Shown one piece after another: positions 44,223-52,921 of a DNA stretch of 64,000 bases. The stretch's first letter is position 1. The number at the start of each line of letters is the position of its first letter. A program made the position numbers and the translations under genes. Source of the stretch: an uncultured Odoribacter sp. GTDB lineage: Bacteria; Bacteroidota; Bacteroidia; Bacteroidales; Marinifilaceae. The stretch covers positions 84,265 through 148,264 of the forward strand of contig UQJP01000004.1 of NCBI GenBank assembly GCA_900541415.1, in the 5' to 3' direction. Under the pieces are notes generated by a model. That model was not told the origin of the DNA. It worked only from the letters and a program-made list of their open reading frames with translations, and made no database searches.

Positions 44223-44316
44223 GGGTTTCTTTTGGATTTCCAATAGTTTTTATAACTTGCATACAGGACATAGGCGGTGCCTGGTTTTCAGGGCTGCCTG
44301 CTAAGGAATACAGGTT

Positions 44317-46071
44317 ATGAAAACAGGAAGAACATTTGTAGAAAAAGTATTGAACGCCAATGCCGGAAGCATTGTATATAGTGAGCCGGATATTATTTTG
44401 AGTCATGATAATTCGGCGCGTATACGTAAATTGTTTGAGAGGATCGGGGGAAAAGACGTGCTGCATCCCGAGAAGCTGGTGGTGGTTTTAGACCGGAAAA
44501 TGACCGGAACGACCGATGAATTGATCCGTGATTATAACTCGATCCATCATTTTATGGAGGAGCAGAAAGTGGAACGCTTTTTCGATTGCGATAAAGGGAT
44601 CTGCCATCAGGTATTGACCGATTATCTGAAACAGGGAATGTTGGTAACTGGCAGTGATAGCCATACTTGTACGGCGGGGGCTTTTAATTGCCTGGCTGTC
44701 GGCTTGAATAAGACAGAGACCGCGATGCTCTGGAAAACCGGAAAAATGTGGTTCCGTGTTCCTGAAACAATAAAAATCACTTTAAAAAATAAGTTACGCG
44801 AGGGGGTGTATGCCAAAGACCTCGCTCTATGGGTTATGGGTTTGTTGCGCGACGAACGGGTGGCTTACCGCGCTTTGGAATATCATGGCGAGGGAGTTCA
44901 TACCCTTTCTATTACCGACCGTATGACCATTGCCAATATCTCGGCTGAAATCGGTGTGAAAAATTCGGCATTTCCTCCGGACGACACGTTGGCCGATCAT
45001 TTTCAGGATTATGCGGTGCAGGGGGTATGGGCGGACGAAAATGCAGTGTATGCCCGGGAATTTGAAATCGACCTGGCGGAAGTGATGCCTTTGGTGATGT
45101 CTGCCATTCCGGAGAATGGCGTGAAAAGCGTGGAAGAGTGGGGAAAACTGAAAATACAGCAAGGCCTGGTCGGAGCGTGTGCCAGCGGGCGTTTGGAGGA
45201 TTTAAGGGTGGTTGCCCGTATTCTGGAAGGAAAGCAGGTGACTCCGGGATTCCAGTTATCGATTGTTCCTGCTTCCCGTGCCATTTATTTGCAGGCGATT
45301 GAAGAAGGACTGATCGATACGATGGTCAAAGCCGGAGCTTCGATATTGGGAGCCAGTTGCGGGCCTTGTTTGGGAAGCAGCCACATGATTTTGGCCGATA
45401 CGAAACGATTTATCTCTACCACGAACAGTAATTCCATGCGGCGAATGTCGGCTATCGGGGTTGAAAAATATATTGCCTCTCCGGCAACCGTGGCAATGAC
45501 GGCTTTAACCGGAACGCTTGCTTCCGAGTTGGACTATCCGGAAATATTTCCTTTTGAAGTGATGCCTGTTGTGGAAACGGTTATCGAGGAATACGACGAT
45601 CGTTTATCGCGGAGGGTGTGGAATTATGCCGATGTGGATGACATTTTGTGTGAGCAGTTGTTTCCCGAACGCTGGACTTATCACATATCGATAGAAAAAT
45701 CCGGGGATATGCTGCCGCATTTGCTGGAGGGGCTGGACGACCGTTTTGCCGGTTTGGTGAAGCCGGGAGATATTATGCTGGCAGGCGAGAATTTCGGAAG
45801 GGGTAAGCTTATCAAGCACGCTGCTGTGGGCTTAGTGAAAGCCGGGGTGAAGGCTGTGATTGCGAAGTCGGTATGCCGTAGTTTTTTCCGGATGGCTGCG
45901 AATCACGGTTTATTGATTCTTATTATTCCGGCCTTGGTAGACCGTTACCGGATGGGCGATTCGATCCAGATTTGTCCAGAGGAGGGGTATGTGCTTTTGA
46001 ATGAAGAAAAATATTCTTTACCTAAAATACATCCTGATTTTTGGAAGATGATAGAAGATGGAGGCATTTGA
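44317..46071 (+). CDS. Fused aconitase/isopropylmalate isomerase-like protein with altered active site
   Basis: 584 aa, cytosolic. Residues 1-~420 match the large subunit of LeuC/homoaconitase-type dehydratases (ICHQ near 95, GSDSHTCTAG at 112-121). Residues ~455-584 match the small swivel subunit, fused in one chain. Fe-S ligand cysteines are present at C288 (ACASG), C348 and C351 (CGPC). Substrate residues differ: the NRNFxxR segment is NSNSMRR at 370-376, losing the first Arg, and the swivel GSSREH motif is GKLIKH at 496-501, losing the catalytic Ser and substrate Arg. So an Fe-S protein is predicted, but ordinary aconitase or isopropylmalate activity is unlikely. It is shorter than true aconitase (about 750-900 aa). 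It sits 94 nt after the deformylase gene. Confidence 0.82.
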   Translation: MKTGRTFVEKVLNANAGSIVYSEPDIILSHDNSARIRKLFERIGGKDVLHPEKLVVVLDRKMTGTTDELIRDYNSIHHFMEEQKVERFFDCDKGICHQVLTDYLKQGMLVTGSDSHTCTAGAFNCLAVGLNKTETAMLWKTGKMWFRVPETIKITLKNKLREGVYAKDLALWVMGLLRDERVAYRALEYHGEGVHTLSITDRMTIANISAEIGVKNSAFPPDDTLADHFQDYAVQGVWADENAVYAREFEIDLAEVMPLVMSAIPENGVKSVEEWGKLKIQQGLVGACASGRLEDLRVVARILEGKQVTPGFQLSIVPASRAIYLQAIEEGLIDTMVKAGASILGASCGPCLGSSHMILADTKRFISTTNSNSMRRMSAIGVEKYIASPATVAMTALTGTLASELDYPEIFPFEVMPVVETVIEEYDDRLSRRVWNYADVDDILCEQLFPERWTYHISIEKSGDMLPHLLEGLDDRFAGLVKPGDIMLAGENFGRGKLIKHAAVGLVKAGVKAVIAKSVCRSFFRMAANHGLLILIIPALVDRYRMGDSIQICPEEGYVLLNEEKYSLPKIHPDFWKMIEDGGI

Positions 46072-46174
46072 GTGAAGGAGGGAGATATAAGAAATAGAAG
46101 AGTCCCGTTAGGGGCTGCCGCCTTGTGAATCGGGATTGTTAAAAAACGGATGATCCGGGCGATTATTTTTAAAG

Positions 46175-46211
46175 GAATGGATTCGGTGGTGTGCCGGATT
46201 CATTCTTTTTG
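46175..46211 (+). terminator. Terminator after the aconitase-like gene
   Basis: A ~12-bp stem with G-U pairs (GAATGGATTCGG / CCGGATTCATTC) and a short loop, then a run of Ts. Confidence 0.7.
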
Positions 46212-46233
46212 TTTTGTCTTTTATCCTGTCGTT

Positions 46234-46266
46234 TTGACATATTATTAGGACTGGCATAACAATTGT
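46234..46266 (+). promoter_or_regulatory. Atypical promoter region for htpG
   Basis: No TAnnTTTG box is visible before htpG. Instead the region reads TTGACA (46234-46239), 17 nt, TAACAA (46257-46262), like a classic sigma-70 pair. Overlapping it, TGGCA (46252-46256) is followed by TTG at 46263-46265, resembling a sigma-54 -24/-12 element with GT instead of GC at -12. The start codon lies ~50 nt further on. Which reading is used cannot be decided by eye. Confidence 0.35.
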
Positions 46267-46314
46267 GTATTAGTTAGCGTAAATTGAAATTAGTAACTAA
46301 AAAAATATAGTGTT

Positions 46315-48366
46315 ATGGCAACAGGAAAAATAGGTGTATCGACACAGGATTTGTTCCCCATTATTAAGAAATTTCTTTATTCGGATCACGATATATTTTT
46401 GAGAGAGATCGTGTCGAATGCGGTGGATGCTACTCAAAAGTTAAAAGTTCTCGCTTCTACCGGGGAGTTTAAAGGTGATGTTTCCAAACTGCGGGTACGG
46501 GTTAAGGCTGACAAATCGGCAGGAACACTTACCGTGTCCGACAGCGGTATCGGGATGACACAGGAAGAAGTTGAAAAATACATCAATCAGATTGCTTTTT
46601 CAGGAGCGGAAGAATTTTTGAATAAACATAAAGACGATGCGGCAACCATCATCGGACATTTCGGGCTGGGATTTTATTCTGCTTTTATGGTGAGCGATAA
46701 GGTGGAGATTGTCACCAAATCCTATAAAGAGGGGGCGCAGGCTGTGAAATGGACTTGTGAAGGGGAAACCGAATATACTCTTGAGCCTGCGGAACGCGAA
46801 GAGCGCGGAACGGATATTATCATGTATATCAATGAAGAAGAGAAAGATTTTCTTGAGGATAATAAGATTCAGGAGTTATTGACGAAATATTGTAAGTTCC
46901 TCCCGATCGAGATTGTCTTCGGGAAGAAAAAAGAGTGGAAAGACGGGCAGTATGTAGATACGGATGAGGATAATATTATTAACGATACCAATCCGGCCTG
47001 GACGCGTAAACCGGCAGACCTGAAAGAGGAGGATTATGAGAAATTCTATCAGGAACTTTACCCGATGGCACAACCTCCTTTGTTCCATATTCACATGAAT
47101 GTGGATTATCCGTTTAACCTGACCGGGATTCTCTATTTCCCGAAAATCGATAATAAGTTCGAGATTCAGAAAAACAAGATTCAGTTGTATAGTAATCAGG
47201 TATATGTAACCGATTCGGTGGAAGGTATTGTGCCTGAATACCTGACTTTATTGCACGGGGTGATCGATTCGCCGGATATTCCGTTGAATGTTTCCCGTTC
47301 TTATTTGCAAAGCGACCGGAATGTGAAGAAAATATCCAACCATATCACTAAAAAGGTGGCTGATAGCCTGGCGGATATTTTTAAGAATGACCGGGAAGAT
47401 TATGAGAAAAAATGGGATGATTTGAAAATATTCATCCAGTACGGCATGCTGACCGACGAGAAGTTTGCCGAGAGGGCCAACAGCATCGTGTTGCTGAAAA
47501 ATACCGATGGTAAATATTTTACGCTGGAAGAATATGAGAATTTGGTAAAGGCCAACCAAACGGATAAAGATAACAATATCGTGTATCTGTATGCTACCGA
47601 TGTGCAGGAACAATATACCTATATCGAAACGGCAAAGGCGAAAGGATACGATGTGCTGTTGATGGACGGGCAGCTGGATACTCATTTTATCAATTATATT
47701 GAGCAAAAGAACGCCAACCATAAGCTGTTACGGGTGGATTCGGACGTGGTTGATAAACTGATCCCGAAATCCGACGCGAAAATGACGGAATGGAGCGAAG
47801 CGGAACAGAGTGAAATCCGCGATGTGTTCAATGCCCAATTGCCGAAAGAAGGAGGGATGTATATGGTGAATTTTGAGGCTTTGGGCGAGTCTTCCGACCC
47901 GGTGGTTGTTACCCGTTCCGAATTTATGCGCCGTATGAAAGAAATGTCTGCAATGAATCCGGGCATGGGATTCTATGGAGCTATGGGCGATCAGTATACC
48001 TTGGTGGTGAATACCGACCATAAGCTGGTGAAGGATGTGCTGGAAGACGAGCAGAAACAGATGAAAAGCAAGTTAGAGCCGATCGATTTTGAAATCAGAG
48101 AGAACGAAGGAAAAATCACGGAGATCGATGAACTGAACAAGGATAAGAAAGCCGACGAGATTCCCCAGGTTGATAAAGACCGTAAAAAGGAACATTCCGA
48201 TAAGATCGATACATTGAAGAAACAAAAGCAAACCTTATTGGAAGAATACGGAAAAGGCAATAAGATCGTGGGGCAATTGATCGATCTGGCCTTACTGGCA
48301 AACGGTTTGTTGAAGGGCGAGGCATTAAACCGCTTTGTCAAGAGAAGCGTAGAGTTGATTAAATAA
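46315..48366 (+). CDS. htpG: Molecular chaperone HtpG (Hsp90)
   Basis: 683 aa cytosolic Hsp90. The N-terminal GHKL ATPase has FLREIVSNAVDA (catalytic Glu and Mg-binding Asn, near residue 28), DSGIGMT near 78 and GHFGLGFYSAFMV near 118. The middle domain (about 240-480) includes the SRSYLQSD segment with the catalytic Arg region near 330, and a C-terminal dimerisation domain follows. A Lys/Glu/Asp-rich insertion near 590-640 is longer than in E. coli HtpG (624 aa), as in other Bacteroidetes. It is monocistronic: unusual promoter upstream and a strong terminator downstream. Confidence 0.97.
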   Translation: MATGKIGVSTQDLFPIIKKFLYSDHDIFLREIVSNAVDATQKLKVLASTGEFKGDVSKLRVRVKADKSAGTLTVSDSGIGMTQEEVEKYINQIAFSGAEEFLNKHKDDAATIIGHFGLGFYSAFMVSDKVEIVTKSYKEGAQAVKWTCEGETEYTLEPAEREERGTDIIMYINEEEKDFLEDNKIQELLTKYCKFLPIEIVFGKKKEWKDGQYVDTDEDNIINDTNPAWTRKPADLKEEDYEKFYQELYPMAQPPLFHIHMNVDYPFNLTGILYFPKIDNKFEIQKNKIQLYSNQVYVTDSVEGIVPEYLTLLHGVIDSPDIPLNVSRSYLQSDRNVKKISNHITKKVADSLADIFKNDREDYEKKWDDLKIFIQYGMLTDEKFAERANSIVLLKNTDGKYFTLEEYENLVKANQTDKDNNIVYLYATDVQEQYTYIETAKAKGYDVLLMDGQLDTHFINYIEQKNANHKLLRVDSDVVDKLIPKSDAKMTEWSEAEQSEIRDVFNAQLPKEGGMYMVNFEALGESSDPVVVTRSEFMRRMKEMSAMNPGMGFYGAMGDQYTLVVNTDHKLVKDVLEDEQKQMKSKLEPIDFEIRENEGKITEIDELNKDKKADEIPQVDKDRKKEHSDKIDTLKKQKQTLLEEYGKGNKIVGQLIDLALLANGLLKGEALNRFVKRSVELIK

Positions 48367-48390
48367 CTTGAAACGATAGTGCATGGAATG

Positions 48391-48420
48391 GCTGCCGGAA
48401 GATTTCCGGCAGCTATTTTT
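48391..48420 (+). terminator. Terminator after htpG
   Basis: A 10-bp perfect stem GCTGCCGGAA / TTCCGGCAGC with a 3-nt loop, then TATTTTTA. Confidence 0.9.
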
Positions 48421-48698
48421 ATAGATAGCGGAGGAGGGATTGCACCTTATTCTGCCCGAATGGCTTATAAATTTATTGTAACGGTTTGCGGGATAGGCAA
48501 GATTATTTTACTTATCTTTAATGCAAGGTGATTTTCAATGCAAAAGCCTTGACGGATATTTCGGGCAGATGGCCATACGGAATTCTGAATGGCAATCTTA
48601 TGATAATGATGTGTGTCGCATTTGTGATACCTGCGCAGAGTTTGTTATAAATGTGGCATAAAATGGTATAATATACAATCTTTATGAACGAAAAAAAT
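48421..48698. other. Non-coding stretch between htpG and nfo with long-range inverted repeat
   Basis: The 440 bases between the htpG stop and the nfo start hold no convincing gene. Inside is an exact 10-bp inverted repeat, TCTGCCCGAA at 48451-48460 and TTCGGGCAGA at 48560-48569, enclosing ~100 nt. There is also CAAGG / CCTTG pairing within it. It could be the base of a structured RNA of about 120 nt or remnant DNA. No known RNA family is recognised. Confidence 0.25.
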
Positions 48699-48706
48699 TA
48701 ACTTTG
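48699..48706 (+). promoter_or_regulatory. -7 box for nfo
   Basis: TAACTTTG, exact TAnnTTTG match. It implies a ~95-nt leader if translation starts at 48807. No -33 TTG. Confidence 0.45.
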
Positions 48707-48806
48707 CAAATCATTGAACTTTATGTTAGAGGTAACGTTTATATAAAGTGAAAGAAAAAGGGCAGGGATGCCGTTGTTTTTAGAATCGCAAAGTGGAAAA
48801 TCAGTT

Positions 48807-49643
48807 ATGAAGTATATAGGAGCGCATGTCAGTATAGCAGGGGGTGTAGAAAATGCTCCCGTGAATGCACAAAAAATAGGGGCGAAGGCTTTTGCCCTGT
48901 TCACGAAAAACCAGCGGCAATGGACTGCTGCGCCTTTGACACGTGAAAGTATAGATTTGTTTAAACAGCGTTGTGAGGAATACGGCTATGCCGCTAAACA
49001 TATTTTGCCGCACGACAGTTACCTGATTAATCTGGGAAATCCGGAAAAAGAAGCCCTGGAGAAGTCGAGAGCTGCTTTTTTGGATGAAATGCAGCGTTGT
49101 GAGCAACTGGGGCTCGACCGCTTGAATTTTCATCCGGGCAGTTCCTTGAAAAAAGTGAGCGATGAAGAATGTTTGCGCACGATTGCCGAATCGATCAATA
49201 TAGCGTTGGACAAGACACAGGGCGTGTGTGCCGTTATCGAGAACACAGCCGGACAGGGGTCGAATTTAGGGTATTCTTTTGAACAGATCGCTTATGTGAT
49301 CGACCGGGTGGAGGATAAAAGCCGGGTAGGGGTGTGTATAGACACCTGTCATGCCTTTGCCGCCGGATACGATCTGAAAAGTGAAAGCGGATTTGGGGAA
49401 ACTTTCGAACATTTCGAAGAGGTGATCGGTTTTAAATACCTGAAAGGCATGCACCTGAACGATTCGAAAAAAGGAGTCGGCTCGCATGTCGACAGGCATG
49501 AGGACATAGGCAAGGGAGAACTGGGTATTGTTCCTTTCCGTTTGCTGATGCACGATCCGCGTTTCGATGATCTTCCTTTGGTGCTGGAAACTCCGGATGA
49601 AGACCGTTGGGCGGAAGAAATCAGCATGCTGTATGCTTTGTAA
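48807..49643 (+). CDS. nfo: Endonuclease IV (AP endonuclease)
   Basis: 278 aa zinc-dependent TIM-barrel nuclease cutting 5' of abasic sites in base excision repair. MKYIGAHVSIAGG is the expected N-terminus, so the ATG at 48807 is chosen over an in-frame ATG 13 codons upstream. Metal ligands can be followed: NFHPGS near residue 107, VIENTAGQG near 143, VGVCIDTCHAFAAGYD near 174, HLNDSKKGVGSHVDRHEDIG near 214-233, and LETPDE near 260. Length matches E. coli Nfo. The phosphodiesterase gene follows after 48 nt. Confidence 0.97.
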   Translation: MKYIGAHVSIAGGVENAPVNAQKIGAKAFALFTKNQRQWTAAPLTRESIDLFKQRCEEYGYAAKHILPHDSYLINLGNPEKEALEKSRAAFLDEMQRCEQLGLDRLNFHPGSSLKKVSDEECLRTIAESINIALDKTQGVCAVIENTAGQGSNLGYSFEQIAYVIDRVEDKSRVGVCIDTCHAFAAGYDLKSESGFGETFEHFEEVIGFKYLKGMHLNDSKKGVGSHVDRHEDIGKGELGIVPFRLLMHDPRFDDLPLVLETPDEDRWAEEISMLYAL

Positions 49644-49691
49644 GTAAAGATTGCCGGGCAGGTTGTTCCGGCATTTCAATAGAGTTTGTTT

Positions 49692-50189
49692 ATGATGAAA
49701 ATAGGTCTGCTATCAGACACTCACGGTTGGCTCGATCCGAAATTGGTAGAGTTTTTTAAGGATTGCGACGAAGTTTGGCATTGCGGTGATATTGGAGATA
49801 TAAGTGTGGCGGAAAAGCTGGCGATCGACTTTAACTTCCGGGCAGTCTATGGAAATATCGATGGAGGGGTTTTACGCCGGATGTATCCGGAGACTCAAAT
49901 TTTTGAATGCGAAGGCGTAAAAGTGGTCATGACGCATATCGGAGGGTATCCGGGACATTATGATCCGCGTATCCGGGCGTTGTTGCTCCGGGAACAGCCC
50001 CGTTTATTCGTTTGCGGGCATTCGCATATCGCTAAAGTGATGTTCGATAAGAAACTGAATTGTCTTCACATTAATCCGGGAGCTGCGGGAAAGTACGGTT
50101 TCCATAAAGTGAGGACGGCTGTCCGTTTCGTTTTGGAAAAAGGAAATATCCGGGATTTGGAATTGGTTGAATATGAGAAGGGGAATTGA
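49692..50189 (+). CDS. YfcE/MJ0936-type metallophosphoesterase
   Basis: 165 aa cytosolic calcineurin-like phosphoesterase of the small YfcE/MJ0936 type. Metal-binding motifs are in order: SDTHG near residue 9, GDIGD near 35, GNIDG near 59, THIGGYPGH near 84 and GHSH near 110. Members hydrolyse phosphodiesters in vitro with Mn; cellular substrates are unclear. Start is at ATG 49692 (an adjacent ATG at 49695 is equally possible). It is in line with nfo and the S41 protease gene and could share a transcript. Confidence 0.9.
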   Translation: MMKIGLLSDTHGWLDPKLVEFFKDCDEVWHCGDIGDISVAEKLAIDFNFRAVYGNIDGGVLRRMYPETQIFECEGVKVVMTHIGGYPGHYDPRIRALLLREQPRLFVCGHSHIAKVMFDKKLNCLHINPGAAGKYGFHKVRTAVRFVLEKGNIRDLELVEYEKGN

Positions 50190-50256
50190 AAATCGTTGGA
50201 AAGAGGAAAAATAAAGTAGTATAACGCCGCTATGCGGCAGATAATATAGTTAATAA

Positions 50257-51855
50257 ATGAAGAAGATTTTGATTGTGGGTATCGCTTTGCTGCTGGCGGG
50301 CGTTCAATCCTTCCGTTCGTCGGCACAGGTCAGGGAGAATCAGGTAAAAGAGCAAACCGTCAAATATCAGCGTTTAATGGCATTGATCGATGCTTTTTAT
50401 GTAGATACCGTGAATTTGCAGAGATTGACAGAGGATGCGATTGTTAAGGTATTGACCGATCTCGATCCTCATTCGGTGTATATTACGAAAGAAGAGGTGG
50501 ACGAGATGAACGAGCCTTTGGAGGGAGGATTTTATGGTATAGGTATACAGTTTAGCATCCTGCGGGATACCTTGAAGGTTGTTTCGGTTGTTTCCGGGGG
50601 GCCTTCGGAAAAAGTGGGATTGTTGCCCGGTGACAAGATTGTTTCTGTCGATGGCGAGAATATTGCCGGGGTGAAACTTTCCAACACCGAGGTCAGAAAG
50701 AGATTGAAAGGCGAGAAGGGGACGGTGGTCAATGTGGGAGTGTTGCGCCAGAATGATAAAATGGATTTTAAGATTATTCGGGATAAAATTCCGATTTACA
50801 GTGTGGATGCAGCTTATATGCTCGATAAGACAACCGGATATATCAAAATTTCCCGCTTTGCAGCGACGACTATCGAGGAATTTGAAGCTGCCGTTAAGAA
50901 ATTACAGGCCCAGGGAATGAAAGATATGGTGCTCGACCTGCAAAGGGACGGAGGCGGTTATATGGGAGCTGCTATCGGTGTCAGCGACAATCTGCTGGAT
51001 GCTAAAAAAATGATTGTATATACAGAAGGACTTTCTTCCGGAAGGCGTGAGGAATACTCTACGGCTTCGGGTTTGTTTAAGGACGGACGGGTGGTGGTGC
51101 TGATCGATGAAAATTCCGCTTCTGCCAGCGAGATCTTGTCAGGGGCTGTTCAGGATTGGGACAGGGGATTGATCGTGGGGCGGCGTTCTTTCGGAAAAGG
51201 TTTGGTTCAGCGCCAGTTTCCTTTGACAGACGGCTCTATGGTGCGTTTGACGATTTCCCATTACTACACTCCTTCCGGACGTTGTATCCAGAAACCGTAT
51301 AAAGGGGTGGATTACCGGGGAGAGTTGTATGACCGTTACGAGCGGGGAGAACTGATCAATGCCGACAGTATATCGGTGAACGATACGGTTAAATATTATA
51401 CTAAAGTGAAGAACAGAGTGGTTTACGGCGGCGGCGGGATTATTCCCGATGTCTTTGTTCCGTTGGATACTACACTGAACTATTTATACCTGAACCGTTT
51501 GGCTGCAAAGAATGTGATTGTTCAATACCTGATGAACTATATCGATAAAAACCGCGATCAACTGAAAAAGAAATATCCGAAATTTGAGAAGTTCAAAGAG
51601 GATTTTGTTGTCAGCGATGCTATGATTAACGATATTGTGAAGGCAGGTGAAGAAGCGGGGGTGGAAAAAGATGAAAAATGGCTGGAGAAGCTGACCCCGT
51701 CTATAAAAATGAACATCAAAGCTCTGATTGCCCGTGACCTTTGGGATACGAATGAAATGTATCAAATCATGAACGAAGACGATGCTATTCTGAACAGAGG
51801 GTGGCAGACGTTGAAAGACGGTACGTACGACAGGATTTTAGCTCCGGGAAAATAA
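50257..51855 (+). CDS. S41 family C-terminal processing peptidase
   Basis: 532 aa with a signal peptide (MKKILIVGIALLLAG...SSA). It is a periplasmic Ctp/Prc-type serine protease acting on C-termini or envelope proteins. An N-terminal helical part is followed by a PDZ domain (about 85-170, with GFYGIGIQF and GLLPGDKIVSVDGENI). The S41 core has the ENSASASEI nucleophile segment near 286-293 and the general-base K314 in GRRSFGKG. The C-terminal ~150 residues are a Lys/Glu-rich helical extension. Length and plan agree with Bacteroidetes CtpA-like enzymes. It ends at a bidirectional terminator. Confidence 0.94.
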   Translation: MKKILIVGIALLLAGVQSFRSSAQVRENQVKEQTVKYQRLMALIDAFYVDTVNLQRLTEDAIVKVLTDLDPHSVYITKEEVDEMNEPLEGGFYGIGIQFSILRDTLKVVSVVSGGPSEKVGLLPGDKIVSVDGENIAGVKLSNTEVRKRLKGEKGTVVNVGVLRQNDKMDFKIIRDKIPIYSVDAAYMLDKTTGYIKISRFAATTIEEFEAAVKKLQAQGMKDMVLDLQRDGGGYMGAAIGVSDNLLDAKKMIVYTEGLSSGRREEYSTASGLFKDGRVVVLIDENSASASEILSGAVQDWDRGLIVGRRSFGKGLVQRQFPLTDGSMVRLTISHYYTPSGRCIQKPYKGVDYRGELYDRYERGELINADSISVNDTVKYYTKVKNRVVYGGGGIIPDVFVPLDTTLNYLYLNRLAAKNVIVQYLMNYIDKNRDQLKKKYPKFEKFKEDFVVSDAMINDIVKAGEEAGVEKDEKWLEKLTPSIKMNIKALIARDLWDTNEMYQIMNEDDAILNRGWQTLKDGTYDRILAPGK

Positions 51856-51897
51856 AGAGGTAGAACGGTTGTGGCGGTTGAGCTATACCGAAATAAA

Positions 51898-51940
51898 ATA
51901 TCCCCGAAAGGTTTATAAAACTTTTTGGGGATATGTTTTA
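51898..51940. terminator. Bidirectional terminator between S41 protease and queF
   Basis: A stem ATATCCCC..AAAG / CTTT..GGGGATAT around a ~12-nt loop with flanking A/T tracts, placed between convergent genes. Confidence 0.8.
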
Positions 51941-51983
51941 TCGATAAATCGGTAGGTCTGCGGAATGCCTTTTATAGATCGGT

Positions 51984-52859
51984 TTATTGCCTGAAACCTT
52001 TCCGGGTCAGTATGGCCGGGTCGGGAAGAAATCGGGGAAGGTGTTCCGGTCGGTTTGCCCGTGCCGGACAAATATCGATGCCGCCCCGCCGGGTGTATAG
52101 GCAGCACACACAAAGTATGTCCGGCTGGAACAGGTCGGTTAGCCTTTTGAACATCATTTCGCAAATCTCTTCATGAAAATGGTTTTCATTGCGGAGGGAT
52201 ACGATATATTTCAACAAGGCTTCTTCGGCAGGTAAATTTTTTGCCCGGATGTGGATATACACACTTCCCCAATCGGGCTGATTGGTGATCTTACAGTTGC
52301 TTTTTAGCAAATGGCTGCCTACCTTTAATTCGCCCGGAGTTTTTTCCAGGTTTTCCGATAACAGGGCCGGATTTTCCTGATAAATGGAAAATCGAACGTT
52401 CTCCGGATCGACAACCTCCTCCAAAATCCGGTAGTCACTAAAATCGAAAGGCTCCGATTCCGGGAAACTTTCAAAGAAACTTACCTGCACTTCCGTATTC
52501 AGCAAGCGGCTCAGGTCTTTTTTAACCGTATGGACAAAGGTGGAAACCGCTTCCCGCCGGGTAGCCCCCTGCTTTTCCATATTGAATGAGGCGAGGTATA
52601 ATTTCAGGGATTTACTTTCTACGATACAAGGGCTGGTTGCCGGATATACCATCTTTAGTATTCCGGTGACAGGCATACCATTGTCGAGCAGGAAGCTCGC
52701 TTCGTAGGCGTGCCAGCTGTCGTATCCGCAGAACAGTTGTTCCGCCTTTTCGATGTGGTATATTTCCCGGTTCATGATTCTGGGAACTCCAACCAATATG
52801 TCCGGGCAATAGGTTTTGGGATAATCCACCCGTTTTCCCAATAATTTATCTTCTTGCAT
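51984..52859 (-). CDS. queF: NADPH-dependent 7-cyano-7-deazaguanine reductase (QueF, long form)
   Basis: Reduces preQ0 to preQ1, the base that Tgt (at 19262) inserts into tRNA. 291 aa is the two-domain, E. coli-like form rather than the ~150 aa short form. The N-terminal half has the ESKSLKLYLASF motif near residue 80 that binds NADPH. The C-terminal half has the catalytic C189 in LLKSNCKITNQPDWG and the substrate Glu region after it. It starts only 14 nt downstream of a strong hairpin that follows the ABC exporter gene. Confidence 0.96.
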   Translation of the reverse strand: MQEDKLLGKRVDYPKTYCPDILVGVPRIMNREIYHIEKAEQLFCGYDSWHAYEASFLLDNGMPVTGILKMVYPATSPCIVESKSLKLYLASFNMEKQGATRREAVSTFVHTVKKDLSRLLNTEVQVSFFESFPESEPFDFSDYRILEEVVDPENVRFSIYQENPALLSENLEKTPGELKVGSHLLKSNCKITNQPDWGSVYIHIRAKNLPAEEALLKYIVSLRNENHFHEEICEMMFKRLTDLFQPDILCVCCLYTRRGGIDICPARANRPEHLPRFLPDPAILTRKGFRQ

Positions 52860-52873
52860 ATCGATAAGGATAC

Positions 52874-52916
52874 AAAAATCCCGGAAACAGTATCCGATAG
52901 CCTGTTTCCGGGATTG
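52874..52916 (-). terminator. Terminator or attenuator between the ABC exporter and queF
   Basis: Minus strand: AATCCCGGAAACAG, an 11-nt loop, CTGTTTCCGGGATT, then TTTG. A 14-bp stem with a U-tract that ends ~14 nt before the queF start codon. The T-rich end (GATTTTTG) also resembles a -7 box with one mismatch. Confidence 0.85.
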
Positions 52917-52921
52917 AATGT

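Noticed and set aside
46072..46174. tRNA or small gene between the aconitase-like gene and htpG
   Set aside because: No cloverleaf, no TTCGA loop and no open frame; only a terminator and an atypical promoter are supported.
52874..52916. preQ1 riboswitch upstream of queF
   Set aside because: The sequence is a simple long hairpin with a U-tract; the A-rich aptamer features of preQ1 classes are not seen.
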